64,000 nucleotides of DNA from Pseudomonas zanjanensis (GCF_014268745.2 NZ_JABWRB020000003.1:186001-250000), one strand, 5' to 3'; positions 43,995 to 53,082 are shown, counted from the stretch's first letter. Numbers and translations: made by a program. Notes: a model not told the origin generated them from the sequence alone.

Positions 43995-44124
43995 GTGGCG
44001 AGGGGATTTATCCCCGCTGGGTTGCGAAGCAACCCTAATGTGTCGACTCGGTGTGTCAGGCCAACTGCGTTCAGCCTTTTTGGGGTCGCTTCGCAACCCA
44101 GCGGGGATAAATCCCCTCGCCACA
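43995..44124. repeat. REP doublet (GAGGGGATTTATCCCC family)
   Basis: Inverted pair GTGGCGAGGGGATTTATCC ... GGATAAATCCCCTCGCCAC with GGGTTGC/GCAACCC inner palindrome. Confidence 0.92.
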
Positions 44125-44181
44125 GGGAGAACAGTGCCTTGTCCTGATACCCTTGCTTGCAAACCCCATCCTTGAGGCCCC

Positions 44182-45750
44182 ATGGCAATCCCCACGCGCC
44201 ATTCACTCTTTCCCTTCCTGAGCTGGCTGCCCCGGCAGACCCGGGCCAGTGTCGGCCGTGACCTGATCGTCGGCCTCAGCGGCGCGATTCTCGCGTTGCC
44301 GCAGTCCATTGCCTACGCCCTGATTGCCGGCCTGCCCCCCGAGTACGGCTTGTACGCGGCGATCGTGCCGGTGCTGATCGCCTGCCTGTGGGGTTCGTCG
44401 TGGCACCTGATCTGCGGGCCAACGGCGGCGATTTCCATCGTCCTGTACGCCACCGTCAGTCCCCTGGCTGTGCCCGCATCCCAGGACTACATCACCTTGA
44501 TCCTGCTGCTGACGGTGCTGGCGGGTATCTTCCAATGGTTGCTGGGTTTGCTGCGTTTCGGGGCGCTGGTGAATTTCGTCTCCCACTCGGTGGTGCTGGG
44601 TTTCACCCTGGGCGCGGCGGTGGTCATCGCCCTGGGGCAGTTGCCGAACCTGCTGGGCCTCGACCTGCCGAACGAAGCCACGGCCTTGAGGGGCCTGCTG
44701 ATGCTGGTCGACCACATTGGGGCTGTGGATAAGCCATCGCTGCTGCTGGGATTGGGCACTTTGATTCTGGGTGTCCTGCTCAAGCGCTTGCTGCCGCGCT
44801 GGCCGAGCCTGTTGATAACTTTAGTCATCAGCAGCCTGGTGGTCTGGTTGTGGCCGGCGATGTTCGGGCATGTGGCGCTGGTCAGTGCTTTCGCCGGGCG
44901 CCTGCCGCCGCTCACTTTGCTGCCGCTGGACCTGGAGCTGATCCTGCGTCTGCTGCCCGGTGCCGTCGCGGTGGGCATGCTCGGGTTGGTCACCAGCTTG
45001 TCTATCGCTCGTTCATTGTCGGTACGGTCCGGGCAATTGCTCGATGCGAATCAGGAGGTGAGGGCGCAGGGGCTTTCCAATATTGTCGGAGGATTTTTCT
45101 CCGGATCGTTGTCAGCCGGTTCCTTCACCCGTTCCGGCCTCAGCTATGAAGCCGGGGCCTGTTCGCCCCTGGCCGGGGTGTTCTCGGCCTTGTGGGTGGC
45201 GTTGTTTGCGGTCGCCGGGGCGAAACTGATCGCGCACATCCCGATTCCCGCCATGGCTGGCAGCATTTTGCTGATCGCCTGGGGGCTGGTGGATCACCGG
45301 GGTATCCGCGCGTTGTACCGCGTGAGTCGCGCCGAATTCGTGGTGATGAGCCTGACCTGCCTGGCCACGTTGCTGCTGGAACTGCAAACCGCCATTTATG
45401 CTGGCGTACTGGCTTCGCTGTTCTTTTACCTCAAGCGCACCTCGCAGCCCCGGGTGCAGCATTTTCGCGAAGGGGAGGCGGAGATTTTGCGGGTGGGCGG
45501 CTCGATCTTTTTCGGCGCCAGCCATTACCTGCAAGTGCGCCTGCAACGGTTGCAGGCGCAGCGGGTGGTCATCGATGCCCAGCAGATCAACTTCATTGAT
45601 TATTCCGGGGTGGAAATGCTCCATCAGGAAGCCCGGCGCCTGCGCGGCCAGGGGCGTAGCCTGACGTTGCGCATGGCCCGGCCGCAGGTGGTGGAGGAGT
45701 TGTTGAAGTTGGAAGGGGCGCAGGCGTGCCCGATTCATTTCGAGGACTGA
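44182..45750 (+). CDS. SulP family anion permease with STAS domain
   Basis: A 522-residue permease with about twelve transmembrane helices (to about 415) and a C-terminal STAS domain (about 420-520, VVIDAQQINFIDYSGVEMLH). Family motifs: LSGAILALPQSIAYALIAGLPPEYGLYAA and SFTRSGLSYEAGACSPLAGVF. SulP proteins move sulfate, bicarbonate or dicarboxylates. Following betC-choX in the same direction, it may handle the sulfate set free by BetC; that is inference. A REP doublet separates it from choX, so it may have its own promoter. Confidence 0.88.
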   Translation: MAIPTRHSLFPFLSWLPRQTRASVGRDLIVGLSGAILALPQSIAYALIAGLPPEYGLYAAIVPVLIACLWGSSWHLICGPTAAISIVLYATVSPLAVPASQDYITLILLLTVLAGIFQWLLGLLRFGALVNFVSHSVVLGFTLGAAVVIALGQLPNLLGLDLPNEATALRGLLMLVDHIGAVDKPSLLLGLGTLILGVLLKRLLPRWPSLLITLVISSLVVWLWPAMFGHVALVSAFAGRLPPLTLLPLDLELILRLLPGAVAVGMLGLVTSLSIARSLSVRSGQLLDANQEVRAQGLSNIVGGFFSGSLSAGSFTRSGLSYEAGACSPLAGVFSALWVALFAVAGAKLIAHIPIPAMAGSILLIAWGLVDHRGIRALYRVSRAEFVVMSLTCLATLLLELQTAIYAGVLASLFFYLKRTSQPRVQHFREGEAEILRVGGSIFFGASHYLQVRLQRLQAQRVVIDAQQINFIDYSGVEMLHQEARRLRGQGRSLTLRMARPQVVEELLKLEGAQACPIHFED

Positions 45751-45785
45751 AGAGATTGCACTGAGCTTAAGGTTCACACACACCC

Positions 45786-45876
45786 GTGGCGAGGGGATTT
45801 ATCCCCGCTGGGGCGCGCAGCGGCCCCGTTTTTGGGACTGCTTCGCAGTCCAGCGGGGATAAATCCCCTCGCCACA
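45786..45876. repeat. REP doublet (GAGGGGATTTATCCCC family)
   Basis: Inverted pair GTGGCGAGGGGATTTATCC / GGATAAATCCCCTCGCCAC, close to the convergent ends of the SulP and aroE genes. Confidence 0.92.
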
Positions 45877-45888
45877 ACAGCCTAAAGC

Positions 45889-46710
45889 CTACAGCGCCAA
45901 CTGGCGGCGCAGTTCGGCCAGCACCGGCGCGGTGTCCGGGCGTACCCCGCGCCACAGGTAGAAGGCTTCGCCCGCCTGCTCGGCGAGCATGCCCAGGCCA
46001 TCCATCGCCACCGCCGCCCCGTGCTCACGGGCCCAACGGCAGAATGAAGTCGGTTCCTTGCTGTACATCATGTCGTAGCAAACCGTCTTGCCGGGCTCGA
46101 TCAAGCTGGCGGCAATCGGTGGCACATCCCCTGACAGGCTCGCGGAGGTGGCGTTGATGATCAGGTCCACCGGCTCTTGCAGCCAGTCGAAGCCACTGGC
46201 CGAAACCGGGCCCAGGTCGGCGAACAACTCGGCGAGCAATTCGGCTTTTTCCACCGTGCGATTGGCGATGATCACCGAGGCCGGCGCTTCGGCCAGCAGC
46301 GGTTCCAGGGCCCCGCGCACCGCGCCGCCGGCCCCCAGCAACAGGATGCGCTTGCCCTTGAGGCTGAAGCCGGCGTTGACGGTCAGGTCGCGGACCAAGC
46401 CGGCGCCGTCGGTGTTGTCACCCAACAGGCGACCGTCGGCCAGCTTGCTCAACGTATTGACCGCCCCGGCCCGTTGGGCCCGCTCGGTCAGGCTGTCGGC
46501 CAGGCGAAAGGCGTCCTCCTTGAACGGCACCGTGACGTTCGCCCCACGCCCCTCGCGGAAAAATGCCTGGGCGCACCCGGAAAAATCCTCCAGCGGTGCC
46601 AGCAGCGTGCTGTAGTCCAGGCGTTGCCCGGTCTGCTCGGCAAACAGGCGATGGATCAACGGCGACTTGCTGTGGCCGATCGGGTTACCCATTACAACGT
46701 AGCGGTCCAT
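45889..46710 (-). CDS. aroE: Shikimate dehydrogenase AroE
   Basis: A 273-residue NADPH-dependent enzyme reducing 3-dehydroshikimate to shikimate in aromatic amino-acid synthesis. N-terminal substrate site NPIGHSKSPLIH, catalytic Lys in VTVPFKEDAF, Asp in NTDGAG, and nucleotide loop GAGGAVRGAL with NRTVEKAELLAEL. It follows hemF by 13 bp, forming a hemF-aroE operon. Confidence 0.95.
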   Translation of the reverse strand: MDRYVVMGNPIGHSKSPLIHRLFAEQTGQRLDYSTLLAPLEDFSGCAQAFFREGRGANVTVPFKEDAFRLADSLTERAQRAGAVNTLSKLADGRLLGDNTDGAGLVRDLTVNAGFSLKGKRILLLGAGGAVRGALEPLLAEAPASVIIANRTVEKAELLAELFADLGPVSASGFDWLQEPVDLIINATSASLSGDVPPIAASLIEPGKTVCYDMMYSKEPTSFCRWAREHGAAVAMDGLGMLAEQAGEAFYLWRGVRPDTAPVLAELRRQLAL

Positions 46711-46723
46711 GGATAATCCCCGT

Positions 46724-47638
46724 TCAGGCCGTAGCCAGCCAATCGCGATCCTGCAGGAAATACTCGGTCAGCCGCGCTTCTTCGCTGCCCGGCTCGGCTT
46801 TCCAGTCGTAGCCCCAGCGCACTTGCGGCGGCAAGGACATCAGGATCGATTCGGTGCGCCCGCCCGATTGCAGCCCGAACAGGGTGCCGCGGTCGTAGAC
46901 CAGGTTGAATTCCACGTAGCGCCCGCGGCGGTATTCCTGGAACTCCCGTTGCTGGGCGGTGAACGCATCGTGCTTGCGACGACGCACGATCGGCAGGTAG
47001 GCGTCGATGTAGGCGTCGCCGATGGCGCGCATGAAGGCGAAGCTGGTGTCGAAGTCCCACTCGTTCAGGTCATCGAAAAACAGGCCGCCGATGCCCCGGG
47101 GCTCGTTGCGATGCTTGATGTGGAAATAGCTGTCGCACCAGGCCTTGTAGCGCGAATAGACGTCCGGGCCGAACGGTTCGCAGGCTTGCTGGGCGATGCG
47201 GTGCCAATGCACGCAATCCTCTTCCACGCCGTAATAAGGCGTCAGGTCGAAGCCACCGCCAAACCACCAGACCGGCTCTTCGCCTTCCTTTTCGGCGATG
47301 AAAAAGCGCACGTTGGCGTGGGAAGTCGGCACGTGGGGGTTGTGCGGGTGGATCACCAGCGACACGCCCAGGGCTTCAAAGCCGCGACCGGCCAATTCGG
47401 GCCGATGGGCGCTTGCCGACGGTGGGAGACCGCTGCCGAAGACGTGGGAAAAGTTGACGCCGCCCTTTTCGATCACCGTGCCGTTTTCGATCACCCGCGT
47501 GCGACCGCCACCGCCGGCAGGCCGGGTCCAGGCGTCTTCGACGAAGCGCGTGCCGCCGTCCTCGGTTTCCAGGGCGGCGCAGATACGGTCTTGCAGGTCG
47601 AGCAGGTAGGCTTTCACGGCCTCGGTGCGAGTGGACAT
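46724..47638 (-). CDS. hemF: Oxygen-dependent coproporphyrinogen III oxidase HemF
   Basis: A 304-residue enzyme converting coproporphyrinogen III to protoporphyrinogen IX for haem synthesis. Signatures: FGSGLPPSASAHRPELAG, VIHPHNPHVPTSHANVRFF, WWFGGGFDLTPYYG, RGIGGLFFDDLNEWDF and the C-terminal SLPPQVRWGYDW. The Anr/Dnr-type site at 47732-47745, 94 bp upstream, agrees with reports that P. aeruginosa hemF is controlled by these regulators. Confidence 0.96.
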   Translation of the reverse strand: MSTRTEAVKAYLLDLQDRICAALETEDGGTRFVEDAWTRPAGGGGRTRVIENGTVIEKGGVNFSHVFGSGLPPSASAHRPELAGRGFEALGVSLVIHPHNPHVPTSHANVRFFIAEKEGEEPVWWFGGGFDLTPYYGVEEDCVHWHRIAQQACEPFGPDVYSRYKAWCDSYFHIKHRNEPRGIGGLFFDDLNEWDFDTSFAFMRAIGDAYIDAYLPIVRRRKHDAFTAQQREFQEYRRGRYVEFNLVYDRGTLFGLQSGGRTESILMSLPPQVRWGYDWKAEPGSEEARLTEYFLQDRDWLATA

Positions 47639-47731
47639 GACATCACCTTGATCAGGGCTACGCTACGCGGCGTATAGCGGGCCGGTGGCAAATGGGCGCA
47701 CAGGATACCACCGCACTTGCCCACGCCACAG

Positions 47732-47745
47732 TTGACGACGGTCAA
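47732..47745. promoter_or_regulatory. Anr/Dnr (FNR-like) box
   Basis: Perfect palindrome TTGAC-GACG-GTCAA, lying between divergent hemF (start 94 bp away) and qor (58 bp away). It fits the TTGAt/c-N4-g/aTCAA target of Anr and Dnr, and could regulate either side. Confidence 0.75.
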
Positions 47746-47802
47746 GCTTAGGAGTCCGATAGCAGGCTTGGTAAAAAGTCCTGCGACAAGGAGAAAGTGA
47801 AG

Positions 47803-48780
47803 ATGGCCAAACGTATCCAGTTCAGTTCCCACGGCGGTCCCGAAGTGCTCGAGTACGTCGATTACTCGCCTGCCGAGCCCGGCCCGCAGCAGGTGCGCGT
47901 CAGCAACAAGGCGATCGGCCTGAATTTCATCGACACCTATTACCGCAGCGGCCTGTATCCGCCACCGGCGTTGCCTTCTGGCCTGGGCGCCGAGGGCGCG
48001 GGCGTGGTCGAGGCGATCGGCTCCGATGTTACGCGGTTCAAGGTCGGCGACCGGGTGGCGTACGGCAGCGGCCCGCTGGGGGCCTACAGCGATGTGCATG
48101 TGTTGCCCGAAGCCAACCTGGTGCACCTGCCCGAAGCCATCAGTTTCGAACAGGCCGCCGGGGTGATGCTCAAGGGCCTGACCGTGCAATACCTGTTGCG
48201 CCAGACCTATGAACTCAAGGGCGGCGAAACCATTTTGTTCCACGCGGCCGCCGGTGGCGTGGGCTCCTTGGCTTGCCAGTGGGCCAAGGCTCTAGGCGTG
48301 AAGCTGATCGGCACTGTCAGCTCGGCGGAAAAGGCCGCCATCGCCAAATCCCACGGCGCCTGGGAAGTCATCGACTACAGCAAGGAAAACGTCCCGCAGC
48401 GCGTGTTGGAATTGACTGACGGCAAGAAAGTCCCGGTGGTGTACGACGGCGTTGGCAAGGACACCTGGCTGACGTCGTTGGATTGCACGGCGCCCCGTGG
48501 CCTGGTGGTGAGCTTCGGCAACGCCTCCGGCGCGGTGGATGGCGTGAACCTGGGGATTCTCTCGGCCAAGGGCTCGCTGTACGTCACCCGCCCAACCCTG
48601 GCGACCTACGCCAACAACGCCGAAAACCTGCAGCGCATGGCGGATGAGTTGTTCGGGATGATCGCCAGCGGCAAGCTCACGGTGGATATCAACCAGCGTT
48701 ATCCACTGGCGGAAGCGGCCAAGGCCCATACCGAGTTGTCGGCGCGGCGCACGACGGGGTCGACCGTTCTCCTGCCTTGA
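47803..48780 (+). CDS. qor: NADPH:quinone oxidoreductase
   Basis: A 325-residue zinc-independent MDR-family reductase. Start MAKRIQFSSHGGPEVLEY at 47803, preceded by AGGAGAAA. Quinone reductase features: NFIDTYYRSGLYP, GLGAEGAGVV, nucleotide-binding HAAAGGVGSLACQWAKALG and VYDGVGKDTW. Reduces quinones with NADPH. Divergent from hemF as in P. aeruginosa; possible oxygen-responsive control by the shared palindrome. Confidence 0.93.
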   Translation: MAKRIQFSSHGGPEVLEYVDYSPAEPGPQQVRVSNKAIGLNFIDTYYRSGLYPPPALPSGLGAEGAGVVEAIGSDVTRFKVGDRVAYGSGPLGAYSDVHVLPEANLVHLPEAISFEQAAGVMLKGLTVQYLLRQTYELKGGETILFHAAAGGVGSLACQWAKALGVKLIGTVSSAEKAAIAKSHGAWEVIDYSKENVPQRVLELTDGKKVPVVYDGVGKDTWLTSLDCTAPRGLVVSFGNASGAVDGVNLGILSAKGSLYVTRPTLATYANNAENLQRMADELFGMIASGKLTVDINQRYPLAEAAKAHTELSARRTTGSTVLLP

Positions 48781-48810
48781 GATTGGGTACCCAAGGGTAC
48801 ATGCAGTACC

Positions 48811-49558
48811 TGTGGGAGCGGGCTTGCTCGCGAATTCGGTGGGTCAGCTTGCATCAATGTTGAATGTGCCGACGCCTTCGCGAGCAAGCCCGCTCCCACA
48901 CTTGCTCGGTGGTGCTCATAAATACTGGGTACAACACAAAACCTTGTGAAGGCGAGTTCGATTTCCCTGGCCGCCGCAAATCCCCTGTGGGAGCGGGCTT
49001 GCTCGCGATAGCGGTGGATCAGCCAACATCAATGCTAACTGACCTGACGCCTTCGCGAGCAGGCTCGCTCCCACACTTGCTCTGTGGTGCTCATAAATAC
49101 TGGGTACAACACAAAACCTTGTGAAGGCGAGTTCGATTTCCCTGGCCGCCGCAAATCCCCTGTGGGAGCGAGCCTGCTCGCGAATTCGGTGGGTCAGCTT
49201 GCATCAATGTTGAATGTGCCGACGCCTTCGCGAGCAAGCCCGCTCCCACACTTGCTCTGTGGTGCTCATAAATATTGGGTACAACACAAAACCTTGTGAA
49301 GGCGAGTTCGATTTCCCTGGCCGCCGCAAAAAACCTGTGGGAGCGGGCTTGCTCGCGAATTCGGTGGGTCAGCTTGCATCAATGTTGAATGTGCCGACGC
49401 CTTCGCGAGCAAGCCCGCTCCCACACTTGTTCGGTGGTGTTCATAAGTACTGTGTGCAACACAAAACCCTGTGCGAGCCTGCTCGCGATAGCGGTGGATC
49501 GGCCAACATCAATGCCAACTGACCTGACGCCTTCGCGAGCAAGCTCGCTCCCACAGTG
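48811..49558. repeat. Tandem array of 175-bp REP-doublet units
   Basis: REP doublets start at 48811, 48986, 49161 and 49336: exactly 175 bp apart. Each is followed by the same spacer (GGTGCTCATAAATACTGGGT..., at 48911, 49086, 49261 and 49436), then GAAGGCGAGTTCGATTTCCC. The last spacer is shortened and ends in a fifth doublet (about 49469-49558). Two loop versions occur: TTCGGTGGGTCAGCTTGCAT (units 1, 3, 4) and TAGCGGTGGATCAGCCAACA (units 2, 5). The 49-kb gap 48781-49590 holds no gene. Not a CRISPR: repeats are long and there are no unique spacers. Confidence 0.95.
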
Positions 49559-49590
49559 GTTTATGCAAGATGCAGAGTCTGTGTTCGGGC

Positions 49591-50148
49591 TCAGTCCGGC
49601 CGCACGACCTTGCCGGTCGCCAGGTCGCGAATCACGCTGGGGTTCTTGCGCCCGCCCAGGTTGCCGCCCAGCACCAGGTCGATCTGCCCGCGGAAATACT
49701 GCTCGACGCGAATCCGCGTGCGCGCTGCCGGGCGCCCCTGCGGGTTGGCCGACGTGGACACCAGCGGCCCGACCAGCGAACACAAATCACGCACGGTGGG
49801 ATGATCGCTGACCCGCAGCGCGACGGTGTCGTGCACGCCAGTAATCCACTCCGGCAGCAGGTTCTGGTGCGGCACCAGCCAGGTATTGGGCCCTGGCCAG
49901 GTGCTGGCCATGCGGTCCATCCAGGTTTCGGGGAAGTCTTCGAACAGAAAGTCGAACTGGTGGATGTTGTCCGCCACCAGGATCAGGCCTTTGTCGGGCA
50001 GCCGCGACTTGATCGCCAGCAGGCGTTCCACCGCCTCCTCGTTCCATGGGTCGCAACCCAGGCCCCAGACCGCTTCGGTTGGATAGGCAATCACCGCCCC
50101 GGCGCGAATTTCTCGCGCGGCTTGTTGCACACGCCAACTGTTGACCAT
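49591..50148 (-). CDS. tsaC: L-threonylcarbamoyladenylate synthase TsaC (YrdC/RimN)
   Basis: A 185-residue YrdC-domain protein making threonylcarbamoyl-AMP for the universal tRNA t6A modification. KxR-type ATP/threonine site: GAVIAYPTEAVWGLGCDP, LLAIKSRLPDKGLILV, WPGPNTWLVP, VALRVSDHPTVRDLC, and STSANPQGRPAARTR. Length is exactly that of Pseudomonas TsaC. Followed by dprA upstream on the same strand (61-bp gap). Confidence 0.94.
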   Translation of the reverse strand: MVNSWRVQQAAREIRAGAVIAYPTEAVWGLGCDPWNEEAVERLLAIKSRLPDKGLILVADNIHQFDFLFEDFPETWMDRMASTWPGPNTWLVPHQNLLPEWITGVHDTVALRVSDHPTVRDLCSLVGPLVSTSANPQGRPAARTRIRVEQYFRGQIDLVLGGNLGGRKNPSVIRDLATGKVVRPD

Positions 50149-50209
50149 GAAAGATTCTCCCGCAACGCAATTAAGGCTGTGGGCAGTTTACCGATCTTCC
50201 CCATAAAAC

Positions 50210-51304
50210 CTAGCGTGCGAACCAGCGTCCGTTGTCACGAGTGGCGCGCCCCTCCATTTCCAGCTCAGTCAGCGCCGCCAGCACCTTGGGCAAACCCCAG
50301 CCACTGGCATCGGCCAACGCCTCGCTGCTCTGCGGCGCGGCATGCAGCAGGCGCAGCAGCGGATGGGTCACGGGCACAGGCTCGGCGGCCAGCGGCAGCC
50401 GCTGCCAACCGCGCAATGCTTCGAGAATGTGCTCGACGGTTTCCACCAGCGCCGCCCCGTCGCGGATCAGTTGATGACAGCCCCGGGCCCCAGGGTGATG
50501 GATCGACCCTGGAATGGCATACACCTCGCGACCCTGTTCCGCCGCCAGCCGCGCGGTGATCAGCGAACCACTGGCGACACTGGCCTCCACCACCAGCACA
50601 CCGAGGGACAAGCCACTGATGATCCGGTTGCGGCGCGGAAAGTTGCTGGCGTTGGGCGCTGCGTCCAGCGGGAACTCCGAAACCACCGCGCTGCCCTGGG
50701 CAATCATCGCCTCCGCCAGCCGACGATTTCGCTGTGGATAAAAATTTTCCAGGCCAGTGCCGAGCACGCCGACGGTGCATCCGCCAACGTCCAGCGCCGC
50801 CTGATGGGCCGCCGCATCGATGCCCAACGCCAGGCCACTAGTAATGACAAAACCCGCCCCGGCCAGGCTCCTGGAAAACGCCGCCGCCGTGTCCATGCCC
50901 GGTCGCGATGCCCGGCGACTGCCGACCATCGCCAGCTGCGGTTTTTCCAGGATCGAGGGGTCGCCAGCGACGAACAGCAGCGGCGGCGCATCGCTGATCT
51001 GTGCCAACAGCGCCGGGTAGTCAGGCTGGTCCCACATCAGTAAATGCTGGGCCGAGCCGTCTAGCCAGGCCAATGCATGGGCGGCGCCGTCGCGTATGTC
51101 CGGGGCGCGTCGGGCCTCGGCGCACGAGGCCGGCAACCCCAGCGCCCGCCAGGCGCTGGCCGGCGCGCTGATGGCTTTGGAGGCCGAGCCAAAGGCCTCC
51201 ATCAAGGTCATGAAACGTTTAGGTCCCAGCTCCGGCAAGCGATGCAAGCGCAGACGGGCCTCCAGTTCCGCAGGCGGAACCGAAGCAGATTCAGGCAAAG
51301 GCAT
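50210..51304 (-). CDS. dprA: DNA processing protein DprA (Smf)
   Basis: A 364-residue protein that loads RecA on incoming single-stranded DNA. N-terminal SAM-like region (about 10-80), Rossmann-fold domain (about 100-290) with LAMVGSRRASRPG, LVITSGLALGIDAAAHQAAL, VLGTGLENFYPQRNRRL and FPRRNRIISGLSLGVLVVEA, then a C-terminal winged-helix-like domain (about 310-364). Located between tsaP and tsaC on the minus strand. Natural competence is not implied by this gene alone. Confidence 0.93.
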   Translation of the reverse strand: MPLPESASVPPAELEARLRLHRLPELGPKRFMTLMEAFGSASKAISAPASAWRALGLPASCAEARRAPDIRDGAAHALAWLDGSAQHLLMWDQPDYPALLAQISDAPPLLFVAGDPSILEKPQLAMVGSRRASRPGMDTAAAFSRSLAGAGFVITSGLALGIDAAAHQAALDVGGCTVGVLGTGLENFYPQRNRRLAEAMIAQGSAVVSEFPLDAAPNASNFPRRNRIISGLSLGVLVVEASVASGSLITARLAAEQGREVYAIPGSIHHPGARGCHQLIRDGAALVETVEHILEALRGWQRLPLAAEPVPVTHPLLRLLHAAPQSSEALADASGWGLPKVLAALTELEMEGRATRDNGRWFAR

Positions 51305-51384
51305 GTGATCAATCCTTGATCATTATCGTCCCGTTGAAACGGGAACAAGCTGTGGATAACTCTGTTGGTAACTTGTGAGACCCG

Positions 51385-52410
51385 TTACGGATTGCGCACC
51401 TTGTCGAGGATCGCCAACGACCGCGAGGCGTACAGCACCAAGCCGTAACTGAGTTTGTCGTAAGTGCGGAACACCATCAGCAGGCCGGCCCGTTCATCGG
51501 GGATTTTCACCGGCTCGCCGGTGATGCGGTCGCGCACCGTTTCGCCGGTCTTCATCACCGCCAGCACGTTGCCTTCCACCAGCCCGTCGCGCCGCCCCTT
51601 GTTCAGGGTGACCACGTCCAGCGCGCCGATCTGCGTCACGCCCCGAGGCACGTCCAGGATCAACCCCTGGATGTCCGATTTCGGCGCGCTGGGCATGAAG
51701 GTCGAGTTGATCGAGCGCTCTTCGCCGCTGAACAGGCGATCACCCAGGCGCACTTCCTGGGTGGTGCGTTGCAGGGCCAGGGTGGTGACGTCGCCCTCGC
51801 TGGCGACCACTTCGCCGCTGCCGATGTCGTCGGCGTTGATGCCCAGGAATTCCTTGGTCTCGGGGTCGGTGTAGACCTTGCCCTGGCGGAAGATGCCGTA
51901 CGCCGTCTGGCTCTCATCGAACGCACCACGAGCAAAGACCCGGTCCCCCATGCCACTGAGCACCCGCTCGGCATTGCCGGCGACGACGTAGGGCGCCTTG
52001 TTGAAATCTTCCGCCGTGTCGACGATGCGGTTGCTCAGCAAAAAGCTGTTGATGGCCTGCAGCGGAATGCTCGGGATGGCGTCGGCCACCGGCGAACTGC
52101 GAATGCGCGGCGACAGCTTGATGGTGCCCCGCGAGGCGCCGCGATTGAGGGTCAGGCGCGGCTGGCCGTTGACGTAGACCAGCGACAGGGTGTCGCCCGG
52201 ATAGATCAGGTTGGGGTTTTCGATCTGTGGGTTGGCCTGCCACAGCTCCGGCCATTTCCACGGCTCGCGCAGGTATTTACCGGAAATGTCCCACAGCGTG
52301 TCCCCCGTCACCACCGTGTATTGCTGGGGAAAACCTTCCCGAAGTTGCACTTGCCCGTGCGCGATACCGGCCGAGGCCAGGAGCAGCAGGGCGAGTAGTG
52401 ATTTCCTCAT
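51385..52410 (-). CDS. tsaP: LysM-domain protein, TsaP-like
   Basis: A 341-residue exported protein. Signal peptide MRKSLLALLLLASAGIAHG, LysM peptidoglycan-binding domain (about 33-80, YTVVTGDTLWDISGKYL, IYPGDTLSLV), then a FlgT-like C-terminal region (about 200-341). In P. aeruginosa the protein in this position, TsaP, anchors the type IV pilus secretin to peptidoglycan. The name is by synteny and domain order. Divergent from def. Confidence 0.85.
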   Translation of the reverse strand: MRKSLLALLLLASAGIAHGQVQLREGFPQQYTVVTGDTLWDISGKYLREPWKWPELWQANPQIENPNLIYPGDTLSLVYVNGQPRLTLNRGASRGTIKLSPRIRSSPVADAIPSIPLQAINSFLLSNRIVDTAEDFNKAPYVVAGNAERVLSGMGDRVFARGAFDESQTAYGIFRQGKVYTDPETKEFLGINADDIGSGEVVASEGDVTTLALQRTTQEVRLGDRLFSGEERSINSTFMPSAPKSDIQGLILDVPRGVTQIGALDVVTLNKGRRDGLVEGNVLAVMKTGETVRDRITGEPVKIPDERAGLLMVFRTYDKLSYGLVLYASRSLAILDKVRNP

Positions 52411-52564
52411 GCGGTGAATCCCTTTATTATGTGCGTTCGCGTAAAACGCCAGAGCCCCCGTGGCTCGCTCTGTTCAAGAGCAACGTTTTACAACGGTAGC
52501 CTGCATCCCGACACACGCCAGGCCAGCCACCCGACTTTACCTCACACGTGCATTTATCAAGCTT

Positions 52565-53071
52565 ATGGCCATTTTGAACATTCTCGAATTTCCGGACCCG
52601 CGCCTGCGCACTATCGCCAAACCGGTGGCCGTAGTGGACGACGAAGTGCGTCAGCTGGTCGATGACATGTTTGAAACAATGTATGAGGCGCCCGGCATCG
52701 GCCTCGCCGCGACCCAGGTCAACGTGCACAAGCGTATCGTCGTCATGGACCTCTCCGAAGACCGCAGCGAGCCCCGGGTGTTCATCAACCCCGAGTTCGA
52801 AACCCTGACCGACGAGATGGACCAATACCAGGAAGGCTGCCTGTCGGTGCCGGGCTTCTACGAAAACGTCGACCGTCCGCAGAAGGTCAAGATCAAGGCC
52901 CTGGACCGTGACGGCCAACCTTACGAGCTGATCGCCGAAGGCCTGCTGGCGGTGTGCATCCAGCACGAATGCGACCACCTCAACGGCAAGTTGTTCGTTG
53001 ATTACCTGTCTAATCTCAAGCGTGACCGGATCAAGAAAAAACTGGAAAAGATCCATCGCCAGAACGCTTGA
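52565..53071 (+). CDS. def: Peptide deformylase
   Basis: A 168-residue metalloenzyme removing the formyl group from new proteins. Start MAILNILEFPDPRLR at 52565; the longer frame overlaps the promoter. Motif 1 GIGLAATQ, motif 2 EGCLS (metal Cys), motif 3 QHECDHLNG (two metal His and catalytic Glu). Followed by a terminator and then fmt, so the pair may be only partly co-transcribed. Confidence 0.96.
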   Translation: MAILNILEFPDPRLRTIAKPVAVVDDEVRQLVDDMFETMYEAPGIGLAATQVNVHKRIVVMDLSEDRSEPRVFINPEFETLTDEMDQYQEGCLSVPGFYENVDRPQKVKIKALDRDGQPYELIAEGLLAVCIQHECDHLNGKLFVDYLSNLKRDRIKKKLEKIHRQNA

Positions 53072-53082
53072 TGCCCCTCTTC

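Noticed and set aside
48955..48985. GAGTTCGATTTCCC in REP units resembling a tRNA T-arm
   Set aside because: No acceptor stem, anticodon arm or CCA end can be folded around it.
48811..49558. CRISPR array
   Set aside because: Repeats are 175 bp with conserved spacers and REP palindromes; no cas genes.
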